DNA of 64,000 bases from Zygaena filipendulae (lineage: Eukaryota > Arthropoda > Insecta > Lepidoptera > Zygaenidae). A program made the translations under genes and the position numbers. Shown here one piece after another: positions 20,930-31,149 of the stretch (positions are counted from its first letter, which is position 1; each line of letters opens with the position of its first letter). The stretch is from positions 13,717,001-13,781,000 of the forward strand of contig OU015652.1 in NCBI GenBank assembly GCA_907165275.2, given 5' to 3'. Under the pieces are notes generated by a model. The model ran no database searches, was not told the origin of the DNA, and worked only from the letters and a program-made list of their open reading frames with translations.

Positions 20930-21075
20930 GCTTATCACCGTAAAATACAGCACTTTTTTCCCGGAATTACCGCAGGAACTCCGAAATTTACGTGGATGAA
21001 ATCCCGGGTACAGCTAGTATACTATAAATTAATTTCATTGCAAATAGGCGGCCTTATTGCTAGCAGCAATTTATA
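20930..21075 (-). repeat. Right part of the BEL target: head repeat, then LINE tail
   Basis: GCTTATCACCGTAAAATAC continues the minus-strand head repeat interrupted at 14050; compare AGCTAATCACCGTAAACTAC at 13957. It ends CGGGTACAGCTAG near 21016. At 21046-21066, AGGCGGCCTTATTGCTAGC is the minus-strand GATAAGGCCGCC LINE 3' motif. Confidence 0.65.
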
Positions 21076-21717
21076 CCTAATACCTAAAATATTTATACTT
21101 TAATAGTGGATCCTTTTTTATCCTGGTACCTATATCTGAGTCCCAGCTTGAATTTTCAACGAGTAACAGCATTCCCTAATAATATGTTAGAATCAATAAT
21201 AATAAGGTGCATGTTACACTTGACGGAGGGCAACGTACCTGGTCCCCGTTGGTCCTTTGTTCCAAAAACGCCCACATGTGTTGTTAATGGTACCTCTTCA
21301 TTTATACAACTTTTTAATATTATTATCGCATTTATAACGTGCCGTGTCACACTACAGTTTTTTAAAAGAAATGGATGCGGTATGTTGTTATGTTGATCCA
21401 TCAGGGACAAAGCATTTTATATGTATAAAAATAAAAATAACATAAAATCGTATAGATCGTCTCTCTGTTAACTAGATTAGATAGAGATCGTTCAGTATAA
21501 AAGAGTTAAGATATTCAAATTGCGTGCTAAGTAATTGGATAATTTTATGCCAGTAAAAAAATTCAAAATTTAAATATTAATTGTAGTATCGTAAAACTGC
21601 TCGATTGTGAAGCGCGCATCGAGTTCCATTTATTCTGTTCCCCAGAGCGGATGCATTGTACCTATTGTTTTTCTATTTATTTCACACGCAATAGTTTATT
21701 GATGGAAAGCACATTAT
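21076..21717. other. Intergenic with a head-repeat body 4 remnant
   Basis: GTTGATCCATCAGGGAC and AAAGCATTTTATA at 21390-21422 match the 3' part of body 4 (compare 42315-42352). The remainder shows short open frames without support. Confidence 0.45.
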
Positions 21718-21880
21718 TATAAAGCCCATTCCACATTCACGCGAGAATCTTGCGAGAACGCGAGAAAACAAAAAAAAAAAAAACCACGAGAAACGGCGAA
21801 GAACATCGGCTCCACATTGGTTGGTTGGTTTTCTTGCGTTCTCGCAAGATTCTCGCGTGAATGTGGAGCGGGCCTTATAG
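21718..21880. mobile_element. MITE-E
   Basis: About 50-bp terminal inverted repeats: TATAAAGCCC...CCACATTCACGCGAGAATC on the left are mirrored at 21830-21880. The arms enclose an A-rich loop and a GGTTGGTTGGTT tract. It is non-coding, with a TA-like border. Confidence 0.85.
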
Positions 21881-21900
21881 AAGACACGTTTTAATCCCAC

Positions 21901-22379
21901 AAAAGTGTAAATAAGTTTAAATAAGTTTAAATAAGTTTATTCAATAGGTAACTTTAAAGTAAACTAGAACATGACTGGGGTCTCCTTTTAAGTATAACAA
22001 TACCTGTGTTAGGAGACCCCGCTCTTCTATAGCTAATTACAATTATATTTTTAACAGTAGGTATCCTCTTTGTTCAATTAACCTTATTACCTAAGAATAA
22101 GAGACAGTTTTATACATTTAAAATAAAGAAGTTTAAAAAAAAAATGTAAATGTAATAGGAAAGGCAAAGTTCTACTCAAAAACGTTCGACCTATAAAAGA
22201 ATAGGGAAAAATTAAAATTAGGTACGAAAAACCCCCTAATAAATATTATCTGTTTTTCAACTTGGCACATATTATTTGTTTCCTTTTAATTAGGTAATCC
22301 AGTGTTAAAAGAAAAGAAAAAAAAATCTACTGGAGCACAGTTAGGAATACGATTTATTAATTTTATTAAAAGTTTCATG
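21901..22379. other. Low-complexity and AT-rich intergenic DNA
   Basis: Three TAAATAAGTTT units occur at 21910-21940, possibly a retroposon tail. GGGGTCTCC (21977) and GGAGACCCC (22012) form inverted words around a 26-bp spacer. No gene is seen. Confidence 0.4.
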
Positions 22380-22445
22380 CACAAAGGCGGACTTAATGCC
22401 ACAGTGGCATTCTGTGCCAGTCAACCTTCAGATAGTACAGAGAGC
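22380..22445. repeat. Retroelement 3' fragment
   Basis: GGCGGACTTAATGCCACAG and TGGCATTCTGTGCCAGTC with the GCCACAGTGGC palindrome resemble the 3' tails of lepidopteran non-LTR elements. Only this short piece is recognisable. Confidence 0.45.
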
Positions 22446-23280
22446 TCACTTGGCGGTGCATTTACGAGATAATCCCGTCGGGATCGTGTAAATAAATACA
22501 TTACGCACTAGACGAGTGGCTGGAACTTGGCTGGACGTACTTCGTGCGCCTGGAAATGTGTAGCTATAGACTGTTGAACATACGACACTTCAGCTATGGG
22601 CCACAACTTGAAGCCTCACTAATCACTATGGTAGACGGTAAATCGTGAACTCTGAACTTTTTTTTCTAATTTTTTTTATCGTTATACTGATAAACTATGT
22701 AGACTCCATACCGATTTAAGTATTTACGAGTACCTATAACATACTAGCTCTCAATATCGGTATTTACTATTTCCTCAGGAACTCTTTCCTGATATAACAA
22801 GTATTATGAAAGTGAAATAGTTTTTAGAATCGGTTCAGACCAGAGATATTCTACTAAAGAATTTTTTTTCATAATTTTTTTGTAAAACCAGAATTTGTAA
22901 CTGTATTCAATAAAATTATTTGTGATAGATCGAACCTCCATGCTAAAACTATTTTCGAACATTGTGTATAGGCACCTACTAATTTAACTCCATCAATAAA
23001 TATAGACATGTACCTATCTATGTATGTCATTTGCCCAAAGTTTGCGCCTACGCTTGAAATATTGTCAGTATTAGTAACATATTATGCGAATTAGACATTA
23101 CCTCAATATGGAATTGGTATCCAGCAGGTTTGAGGAAAGATCATAATTAGTATGAATAGTAGGTATATTCCATAAAGAGTAAAATATCTATGTCGGAACA
23201 TGGTAATGTGTTGCATAGATAGACAGATAGAAAAATCTTTATTGTACCTACATTTTGAGATGTAAATTGATTTGGACAAA
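22446..23280. other. Intergenic, nothing assigned
   Basis: AT-rich; no supported frame or inverted repeat seen. Confidence 0.4.
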
Positions 23281-23287
23281 TTGTTTA

Positions 23288-23405
23288 GTAGAATAGAATA
23301 GAATAGAACGGAACGGAACGGAACGGAACGGAACGGAACGGAACGGAACGGAACGGAACAGAACAGAACAGAATAGAATACAATAGAATACAATAGAATA
23401 GAATT
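23288..23405. repeat. Pentanucleotide microsatellite
   Basis: A block of AGAAT-type units passes into about ten GGAAC units (23307-23356), then ACAGA, AGAAT and AATAC variants, all on a 5-bp register. The transition suggests slippage plus point change within one array. Confidence 0.95.
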
Positions 23406-23465
23406 TATTTCTGCAAAGCACACAAGAATAATAAACAAACATTAAAAAAGTACCTAATCTAAACC
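23402..23465 (-). repeat. LINE 3' end, minus strand
   Basis: AATTTATTTCTGCAAAGCAC, ACAAGAATAATAAACAAAC and TACCTAATCTAAAC match the TTC-tailed LINE end at 12090-12155. Here the tail has turned into the adjacent AGAAT array. Confidence 0.6.
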
Positions 23466-23609
23466 CAAAACCCAAGTTTGTTGCATGCTCTGCCGAAAGG
23501 GTCACCAACTCAGCATTAACTAGGTGCGGGTACACCTAGCGCTGGTTTTCAGTTGGCAGCCCGTTGTCACTACTTGGCAGTAGTTAGTACTTATTTATAT
23601 GGTAGATAT

Positions 23610-23665
23610 GCAAAAGGCGGCCTTATCATCGTGAAGCGATCTCTTCCATACAAAACTGAAGTGCT
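23610..23665 (-). repeat. LINE 3' motif GATAAGGCCGCC, minus strand
   Basis: AAAAGGCGGCCTTATCATC and AGCGATCTCTTCC are the reverse of the conserved 3' untranslated motif also seen at 49231 and 55160. Confidence 0.6.
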
Positions 23666-23751
23666 TGAGTTGAACAAACATCACTCAAAAATCACTAAAC
23701 GGATTTCAATTTTTGGCACGTTCTAGTACATTAGGCCGATATCTATAAGTC

Positions 23752-23970
23752 CTACTAATATTATAAACGCGAAAGTTTGTAAGTATGTATGGATGGATGG
23801 ATGGATGTTTGTTACTCTTTCACGCAAAAACTATTGGATGAATTTAAATGAAACTTTACAATAATATAGCTTATACATCAGATTAACACATAGGGTACTT
23901 TTTATCCCGCAATTCCCGCGGGAACTCTGAAATTAACGCGGGTTAATGAAACCGCGGGGCACAACTAGTA
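23752..23970 (-). repeat. Head repeat, body 1, left arm
   Basis: A complete minus-strand copy, from CCTACTAATATTATAAACG at the left to ACCGCGGGGCACAACTAG at 23951-23968. It has four GGAT units and the TTCCCGCGGGAACTC core. Confidence 0.85.
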
Positions 23971-23974
23971 TATG

Positions 23975-24113
23975 TATAAATTGTATAAGCTATATTATTG
24001 TAGAGTTTCTTTTAAATCCATCCAGTAGTTTTTGCGTGAAAGAGTAACAAACATCCATCCATCCATCCATCCATACATTCTTACAAACTTTCGCGTTTAT
24101 AATATTAGTAGAA
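23975..24113 (+). repeat. Head repeat, body 1, headless right arm
   Basis: It starts at AAGCTATATTATTGTAGAG without the GC-rich head and ends with ATCC units and TATAATATTAGTAG. It is the mirror of the copy to its left, so the pair forms about 140-bp inverted arms. Confidence 0.8.
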
Positions 24114-24955
24114 TTTTATAGAAACTAAGTTTGTATGTGGTAGGTACTAGGTATTCTCTGGAACTACTGAAATGATTCTAAAAAATACCTAGTTTACTAG
24201 TGGACAGCCACTTTTCTGAGTAACATAAGGTAGTTTATTTGTTATCCCAAAACAAAGAATTCCTGTGGGAAAACTGAAGTTCATGTGGGTGAAAAGTCTT
24301 GTGCCAAATTCCAAGTTCCCAATCATTGTTTTGTGTGTATAGGGATAGATCCGAATAGAGCAGAAAATATTGCGACAAGAGAAAAAAATATTCAAAACAC
24401 ATTTTATAGAAATATGTATACTAAGTACAAAGGTATGATAGTTACACATAATCTTTTCTTCGTGACTAATTTTCATTTCTTATACTTTCTCTACATTCTC
24501 AGCAGTTAATTCCTATATTGAGCTCATTGGTTCCTATCTACTGTCTTCATCAAGGGGTCACCAGCCAAGTCGCAACTTTGAAGCCACCAAAGGTATTTTG
24601 CGCTCGGCTAGCTGCGCGGAATGTGACCTGCTGAGACAATGGCGCTGTACCTAGCTATATTTAAAACAAGCATAGATAATTAGATACCTAAGTAAAACAT
24701 CTGAGTGGACTGTGGGCGGTCAAGTGAAAAGAATAAAAGAATTGATGACGGGTCATTGAGAGACCTTCGTGATTATTGTCTCTAGTCGTTGTGACGCCTC
24801 TATCTACTTATACTATGTATCTATACCAAATGAAAATCAATGGTAAAAAAATAATATTAGTTTAAGCATTACAAGCATTCTTAAGTTAACTCTAAGTAGT
24901 AGTATGTATGTGTGTGTATATACGTATATGTAGGTATGAATGTATGCGTGTATTG
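24114..24955. other. Intergenic with a degraded head-repeat core
   Basis: GAATTCCTGTGGGAAAACTG and GTTCATGTGGGTGAAAAG (24258-24297) are a decayed minus-strand head core. The open frame from 24285 overlaps it and is not supported. Confidence 0.4.
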
Positions 24956-25178
24956 TGACGCGACTGTATTGCGGCCCTGTCGGAAGACCAGCGTTCTGCC
25001 CCACAGACATAGTAATATAAAGCATTTAATCTGAGACTGATTGGCCTCCACACAGCACACCCTTCTATCTTCTTCACAATATTTGTAAAAGTTTCTATTT
25101 TTTCTGTCTCTTATTTGTACCTTTTAAATGGGGACCAATAAACTCCTTTTCTTTCTTCTTTCTTTCTCAGTCCACGCG
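24956..25178 (+). repeat. Retroposon 3' end with CTTT tail
   Basis: GCGGCCCTGTCGGAAGACC, CCAATAAACTCCTTTTC and a TTTCTTTCTTTC tract form a typical non-LTR 3' end with AATAAA at 25136. The upstream extent is unclear. Confidence 0.5.
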
Positions 25179-25592
25179 TGAAACTCGATAAATAATAGCA
25201 AATCTTAGATCGAATGTACAACTACTATTGCGAATTGTCATTCGATTAGACACCGATAAAAACTATACCTAGTATACCTACCTATCAATGAATTTGTATT
25301 CACAATAGCTAATTGTACCAACAATACGCGTCTTAATACCTATGCATGTTGACCACAAGAAATCATTTAATTGAAGTGAAACCAACCAACCATCGATGTC
25401 GATGGCAGCCGCGACAATGCTGTGGTAGAGAAACTCGTGGGAAGCGTTGCATCCAGTAAAATGCCTATTCTACACCTAGGTAGGTACTTACCTACTGGAA
25501 ATCTTATGGAATGCTCATGTCTAATCAAATACACTTCGTACTTTATGAAAGAGTTCGATCAGTAAGTCAATTTCTGCTTTTAATTATATAGA
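25179..25592. other. Intergenic, nothing assigned
   Basis: No supported frames or repeats. Confidence 0.4.
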
Positions 25593-25838
25593 TAGACTAG
25601 CTGTCCCGCGCGGTTTCACCCGCGATAATTTCAAAGTTCCCGCCGATTGTTCCATACGAGCTTTGCCCCCCCTTTTCACCCCTTTAGGGGCAGAATTTTC
25701 AAAATTCCTTTCTGATCGGATGCCTACGTCATTCAAAAAAACACACCCTCCAAGTTTTAGGTCTCTATTATCAGCGGTTTAGGCTGTGCGTTGATCCATC
25801 AGTCATTCAGGACAAATCATTTTATATACATAGATTTA
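25593..25838 (+). repeat. Head repeat, body 4
   Basis: The head CTAGCTGTCCCGCGCGG is followed by the different body ATTGTTCCATACGAGC, CCTTTTCACCCCTTTAGG, ATCAGCGGTTTAGGCTGTGC, GTTGATCCATCAGTC and an ATTTTATATACATAG end. It resembles 37500 and 42138. Confidence 0.85.
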
Positions 25839-26336
25839 TTTATTCATGTCAGGAATTAGAACCGTAAAACATTATAACTCGTGTTTATACGAAAACGCAT
25901 AAACTTGTTAGCTATGTGAATACCCACATAATTAACACACAATGGCCGCCAAGTGCGCGCTTTACGAAGCTCTACATTAATCTAGATAAGTATGCGATAA
26001 GTTAATTGTTTTTTAATTTTAACTCCTCTAAGATACTGTGTGAAGGTTGTTTGAGTTTAGGATTAGCCGTATAGAGAACTGCTGCGAGTTTTTTTATGCT
26101 TTTTAGTATATTATATATAAAGGTACATTATAGAATAGATTAAATATATATTTTTTCACGATTTACAATGCATACTACGTCATATGATAAGAGTTTGATG
26201 TAAATTGTAAAATAGTATTGAATAGCCTAAATATTACTGCTTTTTGACTTGACAAAAAGTGGATACGAAAAACGTCAAAAGGTTTAGGGGATTTCTTTGT
26301 AAATGCTAAATATGAGAATTTTTTAGATTGACGGGA
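25839..26336. other. Intergenic, nothing assigned
   Basis: AT-rich; no supported features. Confidence 0.4.
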
Positions 26337-26697
26337 TATACAACGTGTTAATAAATTAAGTGAAAACTAGAAAGTAGTTTGCTCAGAATCAACTAGCGAA
26401 TCGATCGCACTATGTTTTAATATAGGTTATATTTTTTCATTTTTATTAGCCATGTACATTATGTCTAAATTATTTTTAATACAATATTTGGCGCGTACGT
26501 CGCCCGCAGCAAAAAAAATCGAACCCGTAGGTGCGGGCGTAGCGCTTCGAATTTCGTCGATAGGTCACCTCCAAACTAATGTTGAATAACTTTTAAAATA
26601 TAAATTTTTTTGACGTAAAATATATTTTAATCATATTATTGTTCTTTTTTTAATGGGGTGTATCAGGTTTTTAGTTAATTCATTAACACGTTGTATA
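26337..26697. mobile_element. MITE-A copy 2
   Basis: TACAACGTGTTAATAAATT on the left and AATTCATTAACACGTTGTA on the right. It is about 360 bp and collinear with 2741-3096, including GAATCGATCGCA and GTGCGGGCGTAGCGCTT, with scattered substitutions and small indels. Confidence 0.85.
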
Positions 26698-26880
26698 CCT
26701 ACTTCCGATCGACGGTACTCAATCTACTTAGAATTTGGAACTCACAATCGCTGCATTTCATTGGGTCTAATTATGAACTGATTGGGTCTGATTCTTGCGA
26801 TATTTCACGTTGTCTATTGTAAAATCATATCATAAACATACAATGATATTCACGATGAGTGTCTATGGACGAAATCAATG

Positions 26881-27219
26881 GGCTAGTTGACCTCAGAAGA
26901 ATAATGCTTTAGTTATTCTTCTGAGTGGTTGACTAAATTTGTTTTTTTAGTTCGGTTTATGGATTGATTGATAAAAAAATATTGTACACGTTTTTTTTGA
27001 CGTAGTTAATCAAATAATAACGGCGATACATTCGGTTGAAATTTCGATTGACGTCACTATCCGGTGCAGTTTGTTACAGCGGTTAATGACGTCACGAGCC
27101 CCCACCCTAAACTTTTATGCGTTATATCTATGGATATTTTCATTAATTTGAAAAAGCAAAAAATACGTGTCCATTATTTTTTTATTTTCTAACTGACGGA
27201 CTTATTAGAATTTTCAAAT
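26881..27219 (-). mobile_element. MITE-C copy 3, interrupted
   Basis: A minus-strand copy whose end GGCTAGTTGAC...TAAATTTG is split by the 34-bp hairpin at 26892-26925. TGACGTCA lies at 27049-27056 and 27087-27094. It ends CTGACGGACTTATTAGAATT. Confidence 0.85.
26892..26925. mobile_element. 34-bp hairpin with 8-bp target duplication, copy 2
   Basis: CTCAGAAGAATAA, an 8-nt spacer and TTATTCTTCTGAG. The flanking 8-mers are TAGTTGAC (26884-26891) and TGGTTGAC (26926-26933), one mismatch apart. Removing the hairpin and one 8-mer restores GGCTAGTTGACTAAATTTG, the form seen in MITE-C copies 1, 4 and 5. Confidence 0.8.
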
Positions 27220-27721
27220 GTCATCAACATCAATATTGGAAACCAGAGTACGATAAGCAACATCAAACCGGTCTTAATCCAATATTGTTTATTTATCTTC
27301 CACAAAAAATATCAAGCAATTTAAAGTTTTATTTGTTTAAAAAAAGAACGTGGATTGCGAATTCTGTATACAAGTAAGTAACCACTGCGAATGAAGTCAG
27401 CAGTTTCCGCTCATAACTTTTTAAAATAGCATAAATTCTTAACCAGTTGGAGTATTTTTCTCACGGTTCAAGGAATTGTTTTTGTTAATTGCCTGTCTTC
27501 TTGAAAAATTTAGTGAGTGAACGATCGTGGTTTTTTCAAACAAATATTATCTTCACAGAGTAGCTACTAATACTTTCTTGATGCATGTATTGGACTCGTT
27601 CCCTAGACATCTTAGGTCTTGTGTCTGTTTCACCTTACTTCTTCTGCAACATCAAAGTACCTATTTGTAACTGTCACCGGAATAGAGTACCTATGTCTCT
27701 ACATTTACTTAGGTATAATTT
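27220..27721. other. Intergenic, nothing assigned
   Basis: No supported features. Confidence 0.4.
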
Positions 27722-28097
27722 ACTAGCTGATCCCCGTGGTTTTACTATCCTATCTAAAAAGTGGTAAAACTATCCTATCTTTTAAGTTGGGCTAAATTAC
27801 AACATTGTGACCTTTCATCATGATCGATTCAGTATAGTTTAGGAGTCCATCGCGGACAAAAACAACGTGACACGTAATTTATATACAACTAGCTGTACCC
27901 CACGGTTTCACCTGCGGTAATTTCAGAGTTCCCGCGGGAATTCCGGGATAAAAAGTACCCTACGTCCTTTTCTGTACCCCTGACAACGTGCATGCCAAAT
28001 TTCATCCAAATCCCATCAGCCGTTTTTGCGTGATTGAGTAACAAACATCCAAACATCCGAACATCCGTACTTTCACATTTTTAATATTAGTAGGATT
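27722..28097 (+). repeat. Two tandem head repeats (body 5, then body 2)
   Basis: The first (27722-27888) has CTAGCTGATCCCCGTGG, TTCATCATGATCGATTCAG and GCGGACAAAAACAACGTG. The second (27890-28097) has CTAGCTGTACCCCACGG, CATGCCAAATTTCATCC, AAACATCC units and a TTTTAATATTAGTAGGAT end. Confidence 0.85.
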
Positions 28098-28239
28098 AAG
28101 ATTAGGTATGTCGGTCCTAAAAAAGTTAAAAGTAGGCGACTAACTGTTAGAACTTGTGACATTATTTTTGCGCTAAGTTGTCATTCCTCACCGACGATCG
28201 AAATCACCAGTCGATTGGAAAACCACGTTTTCAATTCCG

Positions 28240-28420
28240 CTAATGTCGCGGGCGCCGGCCCATTGTTTACGTTTTACGACCCCCCAACGGAATGCAAACA
28301 GGAATCGAACCCACACCCGCCCGATAACAAACACTGAACAAACACGCAGTAAACCGCGCACCGACTTCCTGGTAGCTAGAGGCAGGAGTGAATGTTCCAG
28401 AAGAACAGCTACGAATTCGA
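28240..28420 (-). repeat. SINE-like block with B box
   Basis: On the minus strand GTGGGTTCGATTCCTG (28299-28314) is a perfect B-box motif. The surrounding 180 bp are GC-richer than the neighbourhood. No A box or tRNA fold is seen. Both-strand open frames across it have no family. Confidence 0.45.
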
Positions 28421-28470
28421 TTTCTGTGAAATACTTGCACAGAAATATCAAGCAAATTGTGAGTTCAGCC

Positions 28471-28731
28471 ACAGATAATATGGACATAGATAAGCAATAG
28501 TGTGTTAACCCACATTGGAGAAATGTTGAGTAAATCGTGTTTTAAAAGTATAGCGCCATTTTGTGTCAACCTTTTTTATGTTAAATATTGAGTTGCATAT
28601 TTAAGCAATGTAATAAGGTAAACACATAATTAAAAAACGTTCTCTAACTCTCAATAAATCGTTCTGAATCAATAACTTAATTTAGTGGGTTAACATGTTA
28701 TTGCTTATCTGCGTCCATATAATACTATACT
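28471..28731. mobile_element. MITE-F with 8-bp target duplication
   Basis: Terminal inverted repeats (ATATGGACATAGATAAGC and TGTTAACCCAC on the left, mirrored at 28687-28720) span 261 bp. The 8-mer GTTCAGCC directly flanks both ends (28463-28470 and 28732-28739). An 8-bp duplication suggests the hAT superfamily. Confidence 0.75.
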
Positions 28732-28761
28732 GTTCAGCCTATTACACTTTATTGGGTATCC

Positions 28762-29085
28762 TTACTCAATAGTTATATGCAAATGTGAGTTTATTTGTTT
28801 GTTTGTTTGTTACGCTTTCACGACTTAACCACTCAACCGATCATCGTGACATTTTACACACACGTTGTTAGAGGTACAACGAAAGACATATAGAGTACTT
28901 TTTCTCGGAATTCTTGCGGGAACTCCGATTTTAAATGAGGTGAAACGGCATATATTTTGCATATATGTACATACGTTGTGACTCGTGAGTGGTACAGAAA
29001 TCGACATAGGGTACTTTTTGTTCCGGTATTCCAGCGGGAACTCCCAAAGTAACGCGGGTGAAACCGCAAAGGACAGCTAGTCAAG
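28762..29085 (-). repeat. Head repeat, body 3, with second head
   Basis: The minus-strand copy has a TTTGTTTG tract near 28790-28810 and the core near 28905-28930. A second core and head (GTATTCCAGCGGGAACTCC near 29026, AAACCGCAAAGGACAGCTAG near 29060) follow. Confidence 0.75.
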
Positions 29086-29434
29086 GGAAAAAGTATTTTT
29101 GATTTTTTTTTTAAGAATAATCTACTAAATATCCTTATTCGTCTCTGGGTACAGTTTTAGTAAAGATATTTGTAAAGAGGTACCTAATACCTATAGATAT
29201 TGTAATATAGAATTTTAGTTTTGGTGAACAAGCTGCCTACACCTAGTGCACAAACCTTGGCGATTGCATGCTGTGTTGTTTAAACTGCTTAATGCAATAC
29301 CTACATTTTGCCCACATTTATGTGCGTTAACCTATCAATTATGGCTAGTTAACTTGCTAAGGTCCGGTTAAAATTATATCTTCAACATAGGCGTCGGCTA
29401 AAACATAATATACTTGCCGCCACAAGGAATTTAT
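29086..29434. other. Intergenic, nothing assigned
   Basis: No supported features. Confidence 0.4.
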
Positions 29435-29650
29435 TTATTTATTTAGAACACAAAACAGATTACAGTCTTAACGAACATAAAACAGAAGTGTTAATAAAAC
29501 AGAAGTCCGACTACAATCTTTTTACTTGTGTCCCTAGCTTGCTTAAAATTAAAACCGCTAATTAAAACAGGTAAATTAATTATAAACAGGTAGGTATAAG
29601 TTTAAGAAAAAGTAAATAACTAAGAATAATGACATTGCTGCTTTAGATAT
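29435..29650 (-). repeat. LINE 3' end with TTTA tail, minus strand
   Basis: A TTTATTTATTTATTTA tract followed by GAACACAAAACAGATTACAG. The same junction recurs at 57131-57180 (ATTTATTAATTCAGACAC, AAAACAAGTTACAGTC). Confidence 0.55.
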
Positions 29651-29734
29651 AGATATAGTAATTATATTATCTAAAATGGAATTCGAACTTTGCAATTTTT
29701 AGAATGAGAATAAATAAAGCAAACTTTAGTGCTA

Positions 29735-29925
29735 ATATGCTCATATTATGCGAATAAATCAGAATGTGAGGTGTTTGTTACTTTGTTACGCTTTCACGTT
29801 TCAACTACTCAACCGATCATCATGGAATTTTGTATATACATTGTCACGGGTACAGAAAGAGCATATTTCACTTTTTATCTCGAAACTCCCGAGGAAACTA
29901 TAAAATAAACGCGGATGAATGATCT
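29735..29925 (-). repeat. Head repeat, body 3, decayed
   Basis: GTGTTTGTTACTTTGTTACG, ACTACTCAACCGATCATC, ACTTTTTATCTCGAAACTCC and AAACGCGGATGAATG. The head is lost. Confidence 0.65.
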
Positions 29926-30089
29926 GAAGGTTTCAACTTTGTATTTTGTGTATATCTTTTTTTGTAAAGATGAATAAGTAAATGAATAAAAAAAAAAAAC
30001 CGTGTAATGATATTTACAATCATAACACGGGCTATATGTTATCGTATATTCTCCGGACTATGCTACAGCACACACGTAAAGGTATAGCC

Positions 30090-30275
30090 TAGTCCTCACA
30101 CCTCTATGTTCAGCAAATCCTCAACTCTGAGTCCTTAAATCCATGTTTAGCAAGTCCTCAACTCTATAGCAAGTCCTCAACTCTATGTTAAGCAATTCGT
30201 CAACTTTATGTTAAGCAAGTCCTCAAATCCATATTTATCAAGGCCTCAACTCTTATGTTAAGCAAGTCCTGGTGC
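30090..30275. repeat. 23-bp minisatellite
   Basis: About eight imperfect units of CAAGTCCTCAACTCTATG + TTAAG. Four consecutive units at 30176-30268 are 23 or 24 bp long; the left units are shortened. No open frame runs through it. Confidence 0.85.
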
Positions 30276-30679
30276 CGACAGAGCGACTCGCCGAAGGGAA
30301 GCACCATAAAACCACACAACAACACCGACAATCTGCTCCGTCAGCTTAATATTTTTACTAAGGAAATATGTGGCATTACAACATAAGGTTGATGAAACCA
30401 TACCGAGAGGTTCATACGCATGGAACATGCGAAAATCACCTCTATCTTCGGAGCTATAAGAGTTTGCTGACGGAAAGTGCGTGGGCAGAGTTTGACATCC
30501 TGTGGCGGCGCGCATGCGCGGATGTGGTAGCCCGTAATGCCATAAACGTCGTAAGCCTTGGAACCTCAAATTGAAATATAAAATCTTTTTAAACCAACTA
30601 GACAGCAGAAGTACTAAGTACAAAGGCTAGCTTTAGAAATTTAACCTAAGCTATATGATACGACCCATATTATAAGATA
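30276..30679. other. Probable old transposon remnant
   Basis: Overlapping open frames on both strands (30258-30623 minus, 30368-30574 plus) suggest a decayed dispersed sequence, and the contiguous minisatellite may be part of it. No catalytic motif is visible. Confidence 0.3.
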
Positions 30680-30712
30680 CTAGTTGTGCCCCGCGGTTTT
30701 ACCCGCGTTTTA
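30680..30712 (+). repeat. Head repeat fragment (head only)
   Basis: CTAGTTGTGCCCCGCGG and TTTTACCCGCG, then unrelated sequence. Confidence 0.7.
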
Positions 30713-31149
30713 AAATTAATAGAAATTTATGTTAGTTTGAGACCATAGTAAATGTAGTGAGTAATTTAAGGCGTAACGTAATATGTACACAACTATATTT
30801 GCAATTGTTCGAATCGTGCTCTAAAATTTTCTCTTAAAAAACCAGTCAAGCTCCAGCTGTCACAAGCAATTTTTTAAGTATAATTGTATTCATTTATTTT
30901 TTATTTGCATAAAATTAAAATTTTATAACTATTACCTACCCAAGTCAATTTCATGGTAGCTTACAACGCTTATATGGCAACTGACAAGTGCCCATTTCAT
31001 ATAAGCGACCGCCTATTCGGTATAATTAGTTATTGATATCAGCTACCTTTGCCTATTCCGACATAGCGGGCACATTGTTATCCGTAGCTCAGGTCCCACC
31101 TGTTGCTACCGGCGATGGAAACTTGAACAGTAATAATTAGTCAAACGCA

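Noticed and set aside
28188..28500. Coding frames on both strands
   Set aside because: They overlap a SINE-like B-box block and the left end of MITE-F; no family match.
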